A DNA stretch of 64,000 nucleotides from DATFRY01 sp035489015 (GCA_035489015.1 DATHKR010000056.1:1-64000); one strand, 5' to 3'; shown: positions 28,577 to 37,687, counted from the stretch's first letter. Notes: generated from the letters alone by a model not told the origin. A program made the numbers and translations.

Positions 28577-30166
28577 ATGTCCGCCACTCTCACGGCAACT
28601 CTCACCCGCGCACCGACGCCACCGCGCGCCAGCGCGCTCGCACCCTGGCTTGCCCGCGCCGTGCGCCTCGCGCTGGCGGCCGGGATGAGCGCGGCGCTGC
28701 TCACCGGCTGCACGTCGGCGAGCACGCCGGCCCCCTCCCCCGGCGTCGTCCCGGCGCCGGCGCCGGCCCCGGCCGCCGCCCATCCGCCGGCTTCCGCCAC
28801 CGTCTCCTCCGGCTTGCCCGAGGAGGGCTTTGCCCCGGTCGTGGCCCGGGCGCGCCCGGCCATCGTGACGATCTTCGTCCGCAAGCAGATCGATGCCCGT
28901 CGGTCGGGCATGCCGCCGTCGATGTTCCAGTTCGGCCCCGACCAGGGCTTGTCTCCCGGCGACCGCGGTGGCGGGTTCGCTCCTGAGGAGTCGGGCGAGG
29001 GCTCCGGCGTCATCCTCAGCCCCGACGGCACCATCCTGACCAACCGCCACGTGGTCGACGGCGCCGACTCGGTCGAGGTCCTGCTCACCGACGGCCGCAA
29101 GCTGATCGGCAAGGTGGTCGGGGTCGACTCCGCGACCGACATCGCGGTGGTCAAGGTCGGCGCCAGCGGCCTGCCGACCGTCCCGATCGGCGACTCCGGC
29201 GCGCTCCAGGTCGGCGACTTCACCCTCGCGATCGGCAGCCCGTTCGGGCTCGGCCAGTCGGTCACCTTCGGCATCGTGTCGGCGGTCGGCCGCTCCGGCA
29301 TCGGCCTGGCCGACTACGAGGACTTCATCCAGACCGACGCGGCGATCAACCCGGGCAACTCGGGCGGCGCGCTGCTCGACACCCACGGGCGCCTGATCGG
29401 CATCAACACCGCGATCATCGCGCACGGCTCCGGCGGCAGTCAGGGCATCGGCCTGGCCGTGCCGGTCAACCTGGCGGTGTCGGTGATGCGCCAGCTGGTC
29501 GCCCACGGCCGCGTGGTGCGCGGGTTCCTCGGCATCGGGATCCAGGACGTGACCCCGGAGCTGGCCACCGGGCTCGGCCTCGACCGACCGGGCGGCGCGC
29601 TGGTCGGCGACGTGTCCCCCGACAGCCCGGCCGGCAAGGCCGGGGTGAAGCGCGGCGACGTGGTGGTGCAGCTCGACGATCAGCCGGTCACCGACGGCCA
29701 CGCGCTCCGGGTCCGCATCGCCGACCGCAAGCCGGGCACGACGGTGCGCCTGAAGGTCCTGCGCGATCGCCAGCCGCGCGACCTGTCGGTCGTGCTGGGC
29801 GAGCTGCCTGATCAGAGCGGCCAGGCGGACCAGCGCGACGAGCGGGGCGATCGGGGCGAGGGGCCGCGCGGCTACGGCATGCGGCTGACCGATCTGACGC
29901 CGCGGATCGCCGGCGAGATCGGCCTCGCGTCCGGCACCGCCGGGGTGGTCGTCGCCGGGATCGAGGCCAACAGCCCGGCCGCCGAGCTCGGCCTGCGCAC
30001 CGGCGACGTCATCCAGGAGATCGACGGTCGCGCGGTCACCGGCGCCGCGGCCGCCGCCCAGGCGCTGCGCGCGACCGCGAAGGACGCGCCCCACGTTCTC
30101 CTGATCCTGCGCGAGGGTCACACCTTCTACGTCCCGCTGGCCCGGCGGGCTCGATTGACGCCCTGA
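28577..30166 (+). CDS. HtrA/DegP-family serine protease with two PDZ domains, predicted lipoprotein
   Basis: The 529-residue protein has a long N-terminus ending in lipobox LLTGC (C45). The trypsin-like domain carries H158 (TNRHVVDG), D188 (ATDIAVVKV) and S262 (NPGNSGGALLD). Two PDZ domains follow (RGFLGIGIQDVTPELATGL to the DQPVTDGHALR part; then VVVAGIEANSPAAELGLRTG). DegP-type enzymes degrade misfolded envelope proteins. The lipobox suggests membrane anchoring instead of the free periplasmic form. The preceding regulator genes hint at envelope-stress control. Confidence 0.93.
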   Translation: MSATLTATLTRAPTPPRASALAPWLARAVRLALAAGMSAALLTGCTSASTPAPSPGVVPAPAPAPAAAHPPASATVSSGLPEEGFAPVVARARPAIVTIFVRKQIDARRSGMPPSMFQFGPDQGLSPGDRGGGFAPEESGEGSGVILSPDGTILTNRHVVDGADSVEVLLTDGRKLIGKVVGVDSATDIAVVKVGASGLPTVPIGDSGALQVGDFTLAIGSPFGLGQSVTFGIVSAVGRSGIGLADYEDFIQTDAAINPGNSGGALLDTHGRLIGINTAIIAHGSGGSQGIGLAVPVNLAVSVMRQLVAHGRVVRGFLGIGIQDVTPELATGLGLDRPGGALVGDVSPDSPAGKAGVKRGDVVVQLDDQPVTDGHALRVRIADRKPGTTVRLKVLRDRQPRDLSVVLGELPDQSGQADQRDERGDRGEGPRGYGMRLTDLTPRIAGEIGLASGTAGVVVAGIEANSPAAELGLRTGDVIQEIDGRAVTGAAAAAQALRATAKDAPHVLLILREGHTFYVPLARRARLTP

Positions 30167-30192
30167 CGGGGGCGTGGTAGCGCTGATCGGTC

Positions 30193-30624
30193 GTGACGTC
30201 TCGTCCCAGGAGCCGCCTGCTGGCGGCAGGCATCGCCGCCTCGATGGCGCTGGTGCCGCTCCTCGCCGCCATCCACGGCGCGCTGGACGATCACCGCTAC
30301 TGCATCGAGCACGGCGCCGTCGAGGACGTGACGGCCGGGGACGCCGCCGCGCACGGCGTCCCGCTCGCGCCGGGCTCGCTCGAGGCGGACGACGCCTCGC
30401 TGCGCACCTCGTTCACTGCCGACTCGTCGGTCGCCGATCACGCCGAGTGCCCGTTCGCCGCCAAGGCGGCGCGGGCCGACGGAGACTCCGCCGCGCGCCC
30501 GCCCTGCACGCCGGCGCCGCGCTCCAACCCCGCGCCGCTCTGCGCGGTCGACCGGTTGCTCGCACCACCGGTCCCGCTCCTGTCCGCCGCTCCCAAGCAG
30601 TCGCCTCCCTCGCCGATCGCCTGA
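30193..30624 (+). CDS. Small secreted protein with Cys/His pairs, first gene of a metal-uptake operon
   Basis: The GTG start gives 143 residues. A signal peptide (LLAAGIAASMALVPLLAAIH) precedes HGALDDHRYCIEHGAVEDV, and later DHAECPFAAK and two more Cys appear. The spaced HxxxxHxxCxxH residues could bind a metal. It is 57 bp upstream of the outer-membrane barrel gene and in the same direction. A metal-handling role is inferred from context only. Confidence 0.6.
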   Translation: MTSRPRSRLLAAGIAASMALVPLLAAIHGALDDHRYCIEHGAVEDVTAGDAAAHGVPLAPGSLEADDASLRTSFTADSSVADHAECPFAAKAARADGDSAARPPCTPAPRSNPAPLCAVDRLLAPPVPLLSAAPKQSPPSPIA

Positions 30625-30681
30625 TCTTCCAGCGTTCGAGCGAAACGCCGGCCACGAGGCCGGCCAGCGGGAGGTATTGCG

Positions 30682-32043
30682 ATGCCACGGGATGGATTGC
30701 GGACGCGCCGCCGCGTGACGGCGCGAGTTGTGCTTGGCGCGGCGCTGCTGGCGCCGCTGTGTGTCGGCCAGCGAACCGGAGCGGCGCAGCCGCCGCCGGC
30801 GCCGGCCGGAAAGAAGAAGGCCGAGGCGCCACCGCCGAAGTCGCTGGCGGAGCAGCTCGAGGCGCTGCGCGACGACGTCGATGACCTGAAGGACGAGAAC
30901 GAGGACCTGAAGGCGGACCTGGCCGACACCAAGCAGCAGCAGGCCGCGCGCAAGGAGCCGGTCCGGCTCAATCTGATGAACCCGCCGATCACCGCGTTCC
31001 TGAACGCGGCCGGCCGCATCGACGACCGCCCGGTGCTCTCCTCCGGGGGCACGCGGATCGACGACCGCATGTTCCTGCGCACCGGCGAGGTCGACTTCCG
31101 CGCCGCCATCGACCCGTACGCCGACGGCGTCCTCATCCTCGCCTTCGAGGACCTGGCCGGCGAGGGCTTCGAGGCCGACATCGAGGAGGGCTACTTCGTG
31201 CTGAAGCAGCTGCCGATCCTCGACGCCGCCCCGCTCGGCCTCAAGCTCAAGATCGGGCGCTACCGGGCGCCGATCGGCAACAGCAACCGGCTCCACATGC
31301 ACGACCTGCCGTGGACCACCCGGCCGCTGCCGATCACCGAGCTGCTCGGCACCGAGCAGGGCGATTTCTTCGAGTCCGGCTTCAACCCGGAGGGGATCGA
31401 CGCCGAGTTCTTCCTGCCCGACGTCATCCCGGGCGCGGTCATGGAGCTGAACGCCGACGTGGTCGACGGCGGCGACATCGCGATCGGCGATCCGGTCGAC
31501 CACCCGCCCGGGTTCCTCGGCCACTACAACCTGTTCTTCACCCTCGGCGAGAGCCACGACTTCAACCTGGGCCTGTCCGGCTACGTCGAGCGCGGCGATC
31601 ACCCGTCCAGCCTCGTCGCCGCCGACTTCCTCTACAAGTGGAAGCCGCTCGAGGCCGGCGAGTTCAAGAGCTTCGTCCTGGGCGGCGAGCTGTTCCAGGC
31701 CGACCGCGACTTCGCGGTCGACACCGACGGCGACGGCGTGGCCGACGGCGAGTCGGACAGCCACCCGCTCGCCGGGTACGCCTTTGCCCAGTACCAGCTG
31801 ACCTGGCACCTCTACGCCGGCGCCCGGTACGACTACACCGAGAAGGTGGCCGACGACTCGCTGTCGACCCAGGTGGCGGCCGCCTACCTCAGCTACTACA
31901 CGTCCGAGTTCCTGCGCTTCCGCGCCGGCTACGAGCACCGCATGAGCGACATCCCCGCCGAGGACGGCGTCGACTCGCTCCTGTTCGAGGTCAACTTCGT
32001 CATCGGCTCTCACCCGATCGAACCCTACTGGGTGAATCGGTAG
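30682..32043 (+). CDS. Outer-membrane beta-barrel protein with N-terminal coiled coil
   Basis: The 453-residue product has a signal peptide (VLGAALLAPLCVGQRTGAAQ), a coiled coil (SLAEQLEALRDDVDDLKDEN, about 52-90), then a barrel with alternating strands ending in LLFEVNFVIGSHPIEPYWVN. The layout resembles phosphate- or zinc-type porins with an N-terminal coil. An Asp-rich DTDGDGVADGESDSHPL loop may bind divalent cations. It sits between the small secreted protein and the ZnuA-like gene, so it likely moves metal across the outer membrane. Confidence 0.8.
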   Translation: MPRDGLRTRRRVTARVVLGAALLAPLCVGQRTGAAQPPPAPAGKKKAEAPPPKSLAEQLEALRDDVDDLKDENEDLKADLADTKQQQAARKEPVRLNLMNPPITAFLNAAGRIDDRPVLSSGGTRIDDRMFLRTGEVDFRAAIDPYADGVLILAFEDLAGEGFEADIEEGYFVLKQLPILDAAPLGLKLKIGRYRAPIGNSNRLHMHDLPWTTRPLPITELLGTEQGDFFESGFNPEGIDAEFFLPDVIPGAVMELNADVVDGGDIAIGDPVDHPPGFLGHYNLFFTLGESHDFNLGLSGYVERGDHPSSLVAADFLYKWKPLEAGEFKSFVLGGELFQADRDFAVDTDGDGVADGESDSHPLAGYAFAQYQLTWHLYAGARYDYTEKVADDSLSTQVAAAYLSYYTSEFLRFRAGYEHRMSDIPAEDGVDSLLFEVNFVIGSHPIEPYWVNR

Positions 32044-32059
32044 AACCGGAGGTCATGCC

Positions 32060-33082
32060 ATGAAGACATCCATCGCGCTCCTCTTCGGCTCGCTCCTGGC
32101 CCTCGCCCCGACCACCGCCGGGGCCGGCCCCGGCAAGAAGGTCCCGGTCGTCACCACCCTCAACGTGCTGGCGTCGATCACCCGCGAGATCGGCGGCGAC
32201 GGCGTCACCGTGACCAGCCTGGCCAGCCCCAAGCAGGACCCGCACACCCTGGTGGCCAAGCCGACCTTCAAGATCGCCGCCAAGAAGGCGGCCCTGTTCG
32301 TCGAGCTCGGCCTCGATCTCGACAAGTGGGGCTCCGCGGTGACCGACGCGTCGGGCAACCCGGACATCCAGACCGGCCAGAAGGGGCGCGTGGTCGCCTC
32401 GGAGGGCGTCCCCACCAAGGAGCTGCCCGCCACCCTGTCCAAGGCGTGGGGCGACATCCACCCGTACGGCAACCCGCACGTGTGGCTGGACCCGGTCAAC
32501 GTGAAGCAGATGGCCGCCAACATCGCCGCCGGCCTGTCCCGGGTCGATCCGGCCGGCAAGGAGACCTACGCGACCAGGCTCAAGAGCTTCGAGCAACGCA
32601 TCGACGAGTCGCTGTACGGGCGGGCCCTGGTCCAGGAGTACGGCGCCAGCAAGCTCGAGCGGCTGAGCCGGCGCGGCGAGCTCATCGACTACCTCAAGAA
32701 GAAGGGCACCTACGACAAGCTGGGCGGCTGGCTCAAGAAGGCGGAGCCGCTGCGCGGGCTCAAGATCATCACCTACCACAAGACCTGGATCTACTTCTGC
32801 GATCGCTTCGGCCTCGACGTGCGCGGCGAGATCGAGGAGAAGCCTGGCATCCCACCGTCGCAGACCTACCTCAACACCCTCATCAAGCGGGTGCAGAGCG
32901 AGGGGATCAAGGTCCTCTTCATCGACACCATCTACCCGGTCAAGGACGGGCAGTACATCGCCCAGAAGACCTCCGCGAAGATCGTCTCGAGCCCGATCGA
33001 CGTGGGCGCGACCGCCGGGGCCAGCGACTACTTCGGCCTCATCGACACGCTGCTCGACCGCATCCTCGCGGCGAGCAAGTAG
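32060..33082 (+). CDS. Zn/Mn-type ABC transporter substrate-binding protein (ZnuA-like)
   Basis: The 340-residue cluster A-I binding protein has a cleavable signal peptide (ending AGAG). Likely metal ligands are H62 (QDPHTL), H140 (GNPHVWLDP), H240 (ITYHKTW) and D289 (LFIDT). An additional His-containing DIHPYG precedes the second ligand. The His-rich loop of many ZnuA proteins is absent, which leaves zinc against manganese open. It starts 16 bp after the barrel gene and ends 10 bp before the permease. Confidence 0.9.
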   Translation: MKTSIALLFGSLLALAPTTAGAGPGKKVPVVTTLNVLASITREIGGDGVTVTSLASPKQDPHTLVAKPTFKIAAKKAALFVELGLDLDKWGSAVTDASGNPDIQTGQKGRVVASEGVPTKELPATLSKAWGDIHPYGNPHVWLDPVNVKQMAANIAAGLSRVDPAGKETYATRLKSFEQRIDESLYGRALVQEYGASKLERLSRRGELIDYLKKKGTYDKLGGWLKKAEPLRGLKIITYHKTWIYFCDRFGLDVRGEIEEKPGIPPSQTYLNTLIKRVQSEGIKVLFIDTIYPVKDGQYIAQKTSAKIVSSPIDVGATAGASDYFGLIDTLLDRILAASK

Positions 33083-33092
33083 AGGGCATCCA

Positions 33093-34640
33093 GTGAGCGG
33101 CTACCTCTCCGACTTCGCCGACATCAACGGGCTGCCGCTCCTGGCCTGCCTGGCCGTGTCCGGGATCCTGGTCTACCTCGGGATGCACGTGGTCGAGCGC
33201 AAGGTCATCTTCGTCGACCTCGCGCTGGCCCAGATCGCCGCGCTCGGGGTCATGTGGGCGATCCTGATGGGCTACAACCACGAGGAGGAGACGCTGGCGG
33301 TCACGCTCTACTCGCTCGGCTTCACCGTGATCGGCGCGGCGATCTTCTCCATCACCCGGACCCGCCACGAGCGGGTCCCCCACGAGGCGCTGATCGGCAT
33401 CATCTACGTCACCGCCACCGCGGGCGGGCTGGTCCTGGCCGACCGGTTCGCGCTCGGGACCGAGGCGCTGAAGGAGCTCATCGCCGGGCGGGTCGCGCTG
33501 GTCACCGTCGACATCCTGGCCAAGCTCGCGATCACCTGCGCCGCGGTCGGCGCCTGCTTCGCGGTCCTCCACCGCCGGTTCGTCCGCATCAGCACCGACC
33601 CGGCCGCGGCCGAGGCGGCCGGGATGCGGATCAAGGCGTGGGACTTCCTCTTCTACTTGCTGTTCGGCGTGCTCATCACCCAGTGCGTCGGCGTGCTCGG
33701 CGTGCTGCCGGTGTTCGCGTACCTGGTCATCCCGGCGGTGGCGGCGGCGTTCCTGTTCGACTCGGTGCGCGGGCGCCTCATCTTCGGCTGGCTGTTCGCC
33801 GGCGTCATCAGCTTCGTCGGCCTGGAGACCGCGCGCACCTCCCAGCTCGATCCCGGGCCGACCATCGTGTGCCTGTTCGCCGGCGCGCTGGTGCTGCTCG
33901 GCGTGGTCCTCTACCTGCGCGCGCGGCGGTTCACCCTGGCCGCGATCGTCCGGGTGGTGGGGTTCGCGGCGCTGTTCGCCGGCTTCCTGGCCGGCACCCT
34001 GCTCTTCCGCAAGTCGGCCGACACCGACGAGCTCGCGACCGCGATCGGGTTCGCTCGCTCGGGCGAGCCGACCCGGCTGCGCCAGGCGATGCAGAGCTTC
34101 CGGCGGTTCCCCGACGACAAGGCGCGCTGGACCCCGCTGGTCGCCGCGATGCTGGCCAGCCCGGATCACGTGGCCCGCGAGGAGGCCACCCGGCTGCTCG
34201 GCGAGGTCAAGGCGACCGCGGCGGTCGGCAGCCTGGCCGCGCGGCTGGTGTCCGGTGCCGAGGACGACGACGCGGTGCGGGAGGCCGCGGTCGACGCGCT
34301 CCGCGCGATCGGCGACCCGGCCGCGGTGAAGCCGCTGGTCGACGCCGCCGAGCGCGAGGAGGAGCCCGACATCGCGGTCGAGATGTGCGAGGCGGCGTTC
34401 GAGCTGGGCGGCGCGGCCCAGACCGCCGACCTGCGCCGCGCGGTGGACATGCTGCTCCGCGTGATCGAGGAGGACGGGGCGCCCGGCGCCGCCCGCCGCG
34501 ACGCCCTCGAGCACCTGCGCAGCCACGTCGCCCCCGAGCCGGCCACCGCGGTGGACGGCGCCGCCATCGCGACCTGGTGGCGAGCTCGTCGCGACCAGCT
34601 CGTCTGGCAGGCGGACACCCGCCGCTTTCGCGCCCCCTGA
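33093..34640 (+). CDS. ABC-3 (ZnuB-type) metal permease fused to a C-terminal HEAT-repeat domain
   Basis: The GTG start gives 515 residues. Residues 15-305 form an ABC-3 permease with about eight TM segments: the FVDLALAQIAALGVMWAI and HEALIGIIYVTATAGGLVLA regions, ITQCVGVLGVLPVFAYLVIP, and the last TM near 288-305. Normal ZnuB-type permeases end here (about 260-300 residues). Residues 310-480 hold HEAT-like repeats: TRLLGEVKATAAVGSLAARL, VREAAVDALRAIGDPAAVKP and EMCEAAFELGGAAQTADLRR. This would be a cytoplasmic protein-binding platform. No ABC ATPase gene is adjacent. A frameshift cannot explain it, as the join is in one frame. Confidence 0.88.
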   Translation: MSGYLSDFADINGLPLLACLAVSGILVYLGMHVVERKVIFVDLALAQIAALGVMWAILMGYNHEEETLAVTLYSLGFTVIGAAIFSITRTRHERVPHEALIGIIYVTATAGGLVLADRFALGTEALKELIAGRVALVTVDILAKLAITCAAVGACFAVLHRRFVRISTDPAAAEAAGMRIKAWDFLFYLLFGVLITQCVGVLGVLPVFAYLVIPAVAAAFLFDSVRGRLIFGWLFAGVISFVGLETARTSQLDPGPTIVCLFAGALVLLGVVLYLRARRFTLAAIVRVVGFAALFAGFLAGTLLFRKSADTDELATAIGFARSGEPTRLRQAMQSFRRFPDDKARWTPLVAAMLASPDHVAREEATRLLGEVKATAAVGSLAARLVSGAEDDDAVREAAVDALRAIGDPAAVKPLVDAAEREEEPDIAVEMCEAAFELGGAAQTADLRRAVDMLLRVIEEDGAPGAARRDALEHLRSHVAPEPATAVDGAAIATWWRARRDQLVWQADTRRFRAP

Positions 34641-34698
34641 CGCCCGCCGCGGGTGCAGCGGGCGCGGCGCGGGCGGCGGCGAGGTATCATGCGCCGGC

Positions 34699-35823
34699 AT
34701 GTCACTTCAGCCGGTGGGGGAGAGTCTCGGGGAGGAGACGCGAGCGGCGTGGCTGCGGTTGCTCGACAGCCGGCCCGACAGCCGGATCGAGTACCACCCG
34801 GATCTGGTCGACGCCGCCACGCCGGCCGGGACCACCGCGATGGTGTACAGCGAGGCCGACGGGCCCGGCGTGCGCGCGCTGACCGCGCTCATCCCCAAGC
34901 GGGTGCGGGTGGTGCGCGCCAGCTACGTCGACCGGTTGCTGTCGCTGTCCGGCTACCGGCTGGTCGCCGACGGCGTGCTCGGCGCCGAGGACGGCCCCGC
35001 CCTGGCCCGCTTCTTCGACGAGGCGATCGAGCTCCTCGACGCGGGCCGCGCCGACTGCCTCTACTTCGATGACCTCGAGGTCGGCTCGGCCATGTGGCAG
35101 ACCCTCGAGGCGCTCGAGCGCGATCACCGGGTGGTCCTCTACCACCCGAGCGGCACCCAGGCGCACTGGTGGATCCAGTTCCCCGAGGTGGCTGACGACT
35201 ACTGGAACAAGTTCTCGGGCAAGGCGCGCTACAAGCTGCGCCGCAAGCTGAAGAACATCGAGCACACCGTCTTCAAGGCCACCCGCCCCGACGACGTGCC
35301 CGAGTTCCTGCGCAAGGCCGCCACCATCTCCGAGCGCTCGTGGCAGGGGCGACGCATCGGCCTGCGGGTGACCGACTCACCCGAGGAGCGGCGCTATCAC
35401 CAGCTCCTGGCCGAGCACGGCGCGCTGCGCAGCTACGTGCTCGACGGGCCGGACGGGCCGATCGCGTTCCTGCGCGGCTTCCGGTCCGGCGACTGCTACG
35501 TGCACGACGAGATCGGCTTCGACAGCGACCACGCCAAGCTGTCGCCCGGGACGATCCTGCTCTATCACGCGCTCGAGGACCTGACCGCCGACGGCTGCCC
35601 GCGCCGGCTCGACTTCGGCCTGGGCGACGCCGAGTACAAGCAGCACTTCGGCAACCACCAGACCGAGAGCGGCCCGGTGGTGGCGGTGGCGCGGCGGCTG
35701 CGCCCGCGCGCCGCGCTGCTGGTCGAGCAGCTGCGCCGCACCGCCGATCAACGCGCGCGCGATCTGCTGCGCCGGACCGGGCTCTACGAGCGCATGCGGC
35801 GCATCTACCGCGGCCGCGCCTGA
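34699..35823 (+). CDS. GNAT-fold acyltransferase (Acetyltransf_6/CelD-like)
   Basis: The 374-residue protein has two GNAT-like halves. The SGKARYKLRRKLKNIE motif, followed by WQGRRIGL and the C-terminal DGPIAFLRGFRSGDCYVHDE, LSPGTILLYHALEDL and RLDFGLGDAEYKQHFG blocks, fits the Acetyltransf_6 (CelD/BcsL) group. This group is usually linked to exopolysaccharide or cell-surface acylation. The polysaccharide deacetylase nearby fits a surface-glycan theme, but no shared operon is seen. Confidence 0.82.
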   Translation: MSLQPVGESLGEETRAAWLRLLDSRPDSRIEYHPDLVDAATPAGTTAMVYSEADGPGVRALTALIPKRVRVVRASYVDRLLSLSGYRLVADGVLGAEDGPALARFFDEAIELLDAGRADCLYFDDLEVGSAMWQTLEALERDHRVVLYHPSGTQAHWWIQFPEVADDYWNKFSGKARYKLRRKLKNIEHTVFKATRPDDVPEFLRKAATISERSWQGRRIGLRVTDSPEERRYHQLLAEHGALRSYVLDGPDGPIAFLRGFRSGDCYVHDEIGFDSDHAKLSPGTILLYHALEDLTADGCPRRLDFGLGDAEYKQHFGNHQTESGPVVAVARRLRPRAALLVEQLRRTADQRARDLLRRTGLYERMRRIYRGRA

Positions 35824-35848
35824 ATCGATCGGCCCGGCCGGCCCGCGC

Positions 35849-36565
35849 TCACTCGGCGACCCGGCGCAGGCCGCGCAGGATCACCAGGAGGTGCTCCTCG
35901 CCCAGGCTCGACCAGACGTTGTAGAGACACTCGGCGTCGGCCGCCTCGACGAAGGCCAGCTGGCGCGCGCCGGCCCCGCCCTCGGGTCCGTAGCCGGCCC
36001 GGCTGCCGTCGGCCCAGACGACCTCGTGCGGCCAGGCCGGACCGCCCCCCTTGGTCACGCCGGCGCCGGCCACGCCGAACGCGCTGCGCCCGCAGTCGTC
36101 GCAGTCGTCGCCGCTCGACTTCGTGCCGGGCAGGCCCTTCTTGTCGTAGGCCACCGCCCATCCGCCGTGGAAGCTGGCGCGGCGAGGCTTCGCGCCGGCG
36201 CCGGCGCCCAGATCGGTCGGGACCAGGAGCGGACAGCCCGCCCGGTTCTCCGCCTTTCGGTGCTCGGTCAGGAACACGCGCGGCACCTCCTTCTTCGCGA
36301 TCCGATCCGCCGCCCACGGCGCCGGGTCGGCGGGCGGCGCGGGCTGCTCGGCCGCCGGTGGCGGCTCATCGGGCGGCGGGTTCGTCTGCGCGGTCGTCGG
36401 CGGCTCCGCCACTTGCTCTTCCTCGGCGCTGGCCGCGGGCGTCGCGCTCGCGGCCTGGTTGGTGGACGGCGGCGGTCCCGCGGCGGGTCCGCACGCACCG
36501 GCGATCGAGAGGGCGAGAGCGGCGACCAGAGCGAGCGTGACAGGGAGAGTGGGCGCGATTCGCAT
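35849..36565 (-). CDS. Lipoprotein with four conserved-looking Cys, unknown function
   Basis: About 238 residues from the ATG at 36565 (an ATG at 36592 is also open). The lipobox lies in LSIAGACGPA. A Pro/Ala/Glu/Thr-rich linker precedes a C-terminal domain with a DDCDDCGRSAFG cluster and a late ADAECLYNVW. This could bind metal or form disulfides. No family recognised. It is convergent with the GNAT gene and parallel to the deacetylase. Confidence 0.7.
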   Translation of the reverse strand: MRIAPTLPVTLALVAALALSIAGACGPAAGPPPSTNQAASATPAASAEEEQVAEPPTTAQTNPPPDEPPPAAEQPAPPADPAPWAADRIAKKEVPRVFLTEHRKAENRAGCPLLVPTDLGAGAGAKPRRASFHGGWAVAYDKKGLPGTKSSGDDCDDCGRSAFGVAGAGVTKGGGPAWPHEVVWADGSRAGYGPEGGAGARQLAFVEAADAECLYNVWSSLGEEHLLVILRGLRRVAE

Positions 36566-36600
36566 GCCGCATCCTATCCGGAGCCGCATCAAGGCGGCCA

Positions 36601-36714
36601 GCCGGGGCCCCTACGGGGCGCCCGACCTGGGCTCGCTTCGACGGCAACGACGAAGGGCTGGCGTCGGGCGCCGACCACATCATCCAGGAGCTCGGGCTCG
36701 AGCCAGCGCTCTGA
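36601..36714 (+). pseudogene. Possible 3' remnant of a lost gene
   Basis: Codons with this region's strong G/C third-position bias read PTWARFDGNDEGLASGADHI followed by IQELGLEPAL and a TGA at 36712-36714. There is no start codon or ORF body before it. The neighbours at 36565 and 36797 are both on the other strand. It looks like the C-terminal end of a gene whose rest was deleted. The parent family was not identified. Confidence 0.35.
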
Positions 36715-36724
36715 ATGTCAAAGG

Positions 36725-36741
36725 CCCGCACTTTGTGCGGG
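36725..36741 (-). terminator. Hairpin terminator candidate after the deacetylase gene
   Basis: CCCGCAC-AAA-GTGCGGG on the minus strand, followed by CCTTTGACATT, lies 56 bp after the deacetylase stop. A second inverted repeat (TGCGCA...TGCGCA) lies just before it. The T-tract is weak, so Rho help is possible. Confidence 0.5.
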
Positions 36742-36796
36742 GTGCGCAATCCGGTGCGCAGCCTTTGCGGGGGGCTCCCCGGTCTCGATCGCGCGA

Positions 36797-37633
36797 TCAG
36801 CTGGGCGCGAAGCACTCCGAGACCGAGCCCCCCTGGAGCTCCTCTCGGCGGAGGACGCCGATGATCTCGCGCAGATCCTCGGTGCACTGGGGGTTGTCGT
36901 CGTGCATGAGGACGATGTCGCCGGCGCCGATCTGGTCGAACGAGTCGTGGCTGTCGGCCGCCGCCTTTCGCTCGTGACGCAGGGAGTCGCGCGCGTCGAC
37001 CGACCAGAACACGACCGACATCCGGTTGCGGAGCATCCACAGCCCGGTGCTCTTCTCCATGACCCCGTGGGGAGGGCGGAACAGCGACGAGGAGGCGCCG
37101 AACCGGGAGACGATGTCGAGCGTGCGCTGGGTCTGGCCGCTCAGATCGTCGTGTGTGTGGTTGTAGCCGTGGATGCCGATCTCGTGTCCGGCATCGACGA
37201 TGTCGCGAAATACATCGGGGTTTCGCTCGATCGCGAGACCGAGGACGAAGAACGTCGCGCGCATCCGGCTGGCCTCGAGGACGTCGAGGACCTGCCGGGT
37301 GTGCACCGGATGCGGACCGTCGTCGAAGGTCAGCGCGACCTTGCGGCTGCCGCGCGCCAGGCGCCAGCAAACGATCCGGTTGAGTGGCCGGTGACTGAAC
37401 ACCTCCGCCACGACCCCCTTCACCAGCCACTTCAACAGCGGTGGCTTCTTCCCACCCATCCCGTTCGCGCCCATGTGTCCGCCGGCAGTGTGCAGCTTGA
37501 ATGCCAGATGCTGGCGCACGTGCAAGAGCCGATGACTCGCGGGCGTCGACTCGCCCGACGGTGCGCGCTGTGGTCCGGGTGTCGACATCGAGGTCAGGTC
37601 GGTCGACATCAGCGTCGGGTCGATCGACCCCAC
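36797..37633 (-). CDS. Polysaccharide deacetylase (NodB/CE4 family)
   Basis: The 278-residue protein has CE4 motifs in order: TFDDGPHP (catalytic base D and metal D), NHTHDDL (the HXXXH metal site), RPPHG, and C-terminal DIVLMHDDNPQ. It removes acetyl groups from a GlcNAc-type polymer, likely peptidoglycan or an exopolysaccharide. About 100 residues precede TFDDGPH. The true start could be ATG 37474 (MGANGMGGKKPPLLKW). It is divergent from the porin gene at 37688. Confidence 0.92.
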   Translation of the reverse strand: MGSIDPTLMSTDLTSMSTPGPQRAPSGESTPASHRLLHVRQHLAFKLHTAGGHMGANGMGGKKPPLLKWLVKGVVAEVFSHRPLNRIVCWRLARGSRKVALTFDDGPHPVHTRQVLDVLEASRMRATFFVLGLAIERNPDVFRDIVDAGHEIGIHGYNHTHDDLSGQTQRTLDIVSRFGASSSLFRPPHGVMEKSTGLWMLRNRMSVVFWSVDARDSLRHERKAAADSHDSFDQIGAGDIVLMHDDNPQCTEDLREIIGVLRREELQGGSVSECFAPS

Positions 37634-37687
37634 ATCGAGGTCGCCTTGACACCCACGTGACCGTGAGGAAGGCTGGTCGCGGGGGTC

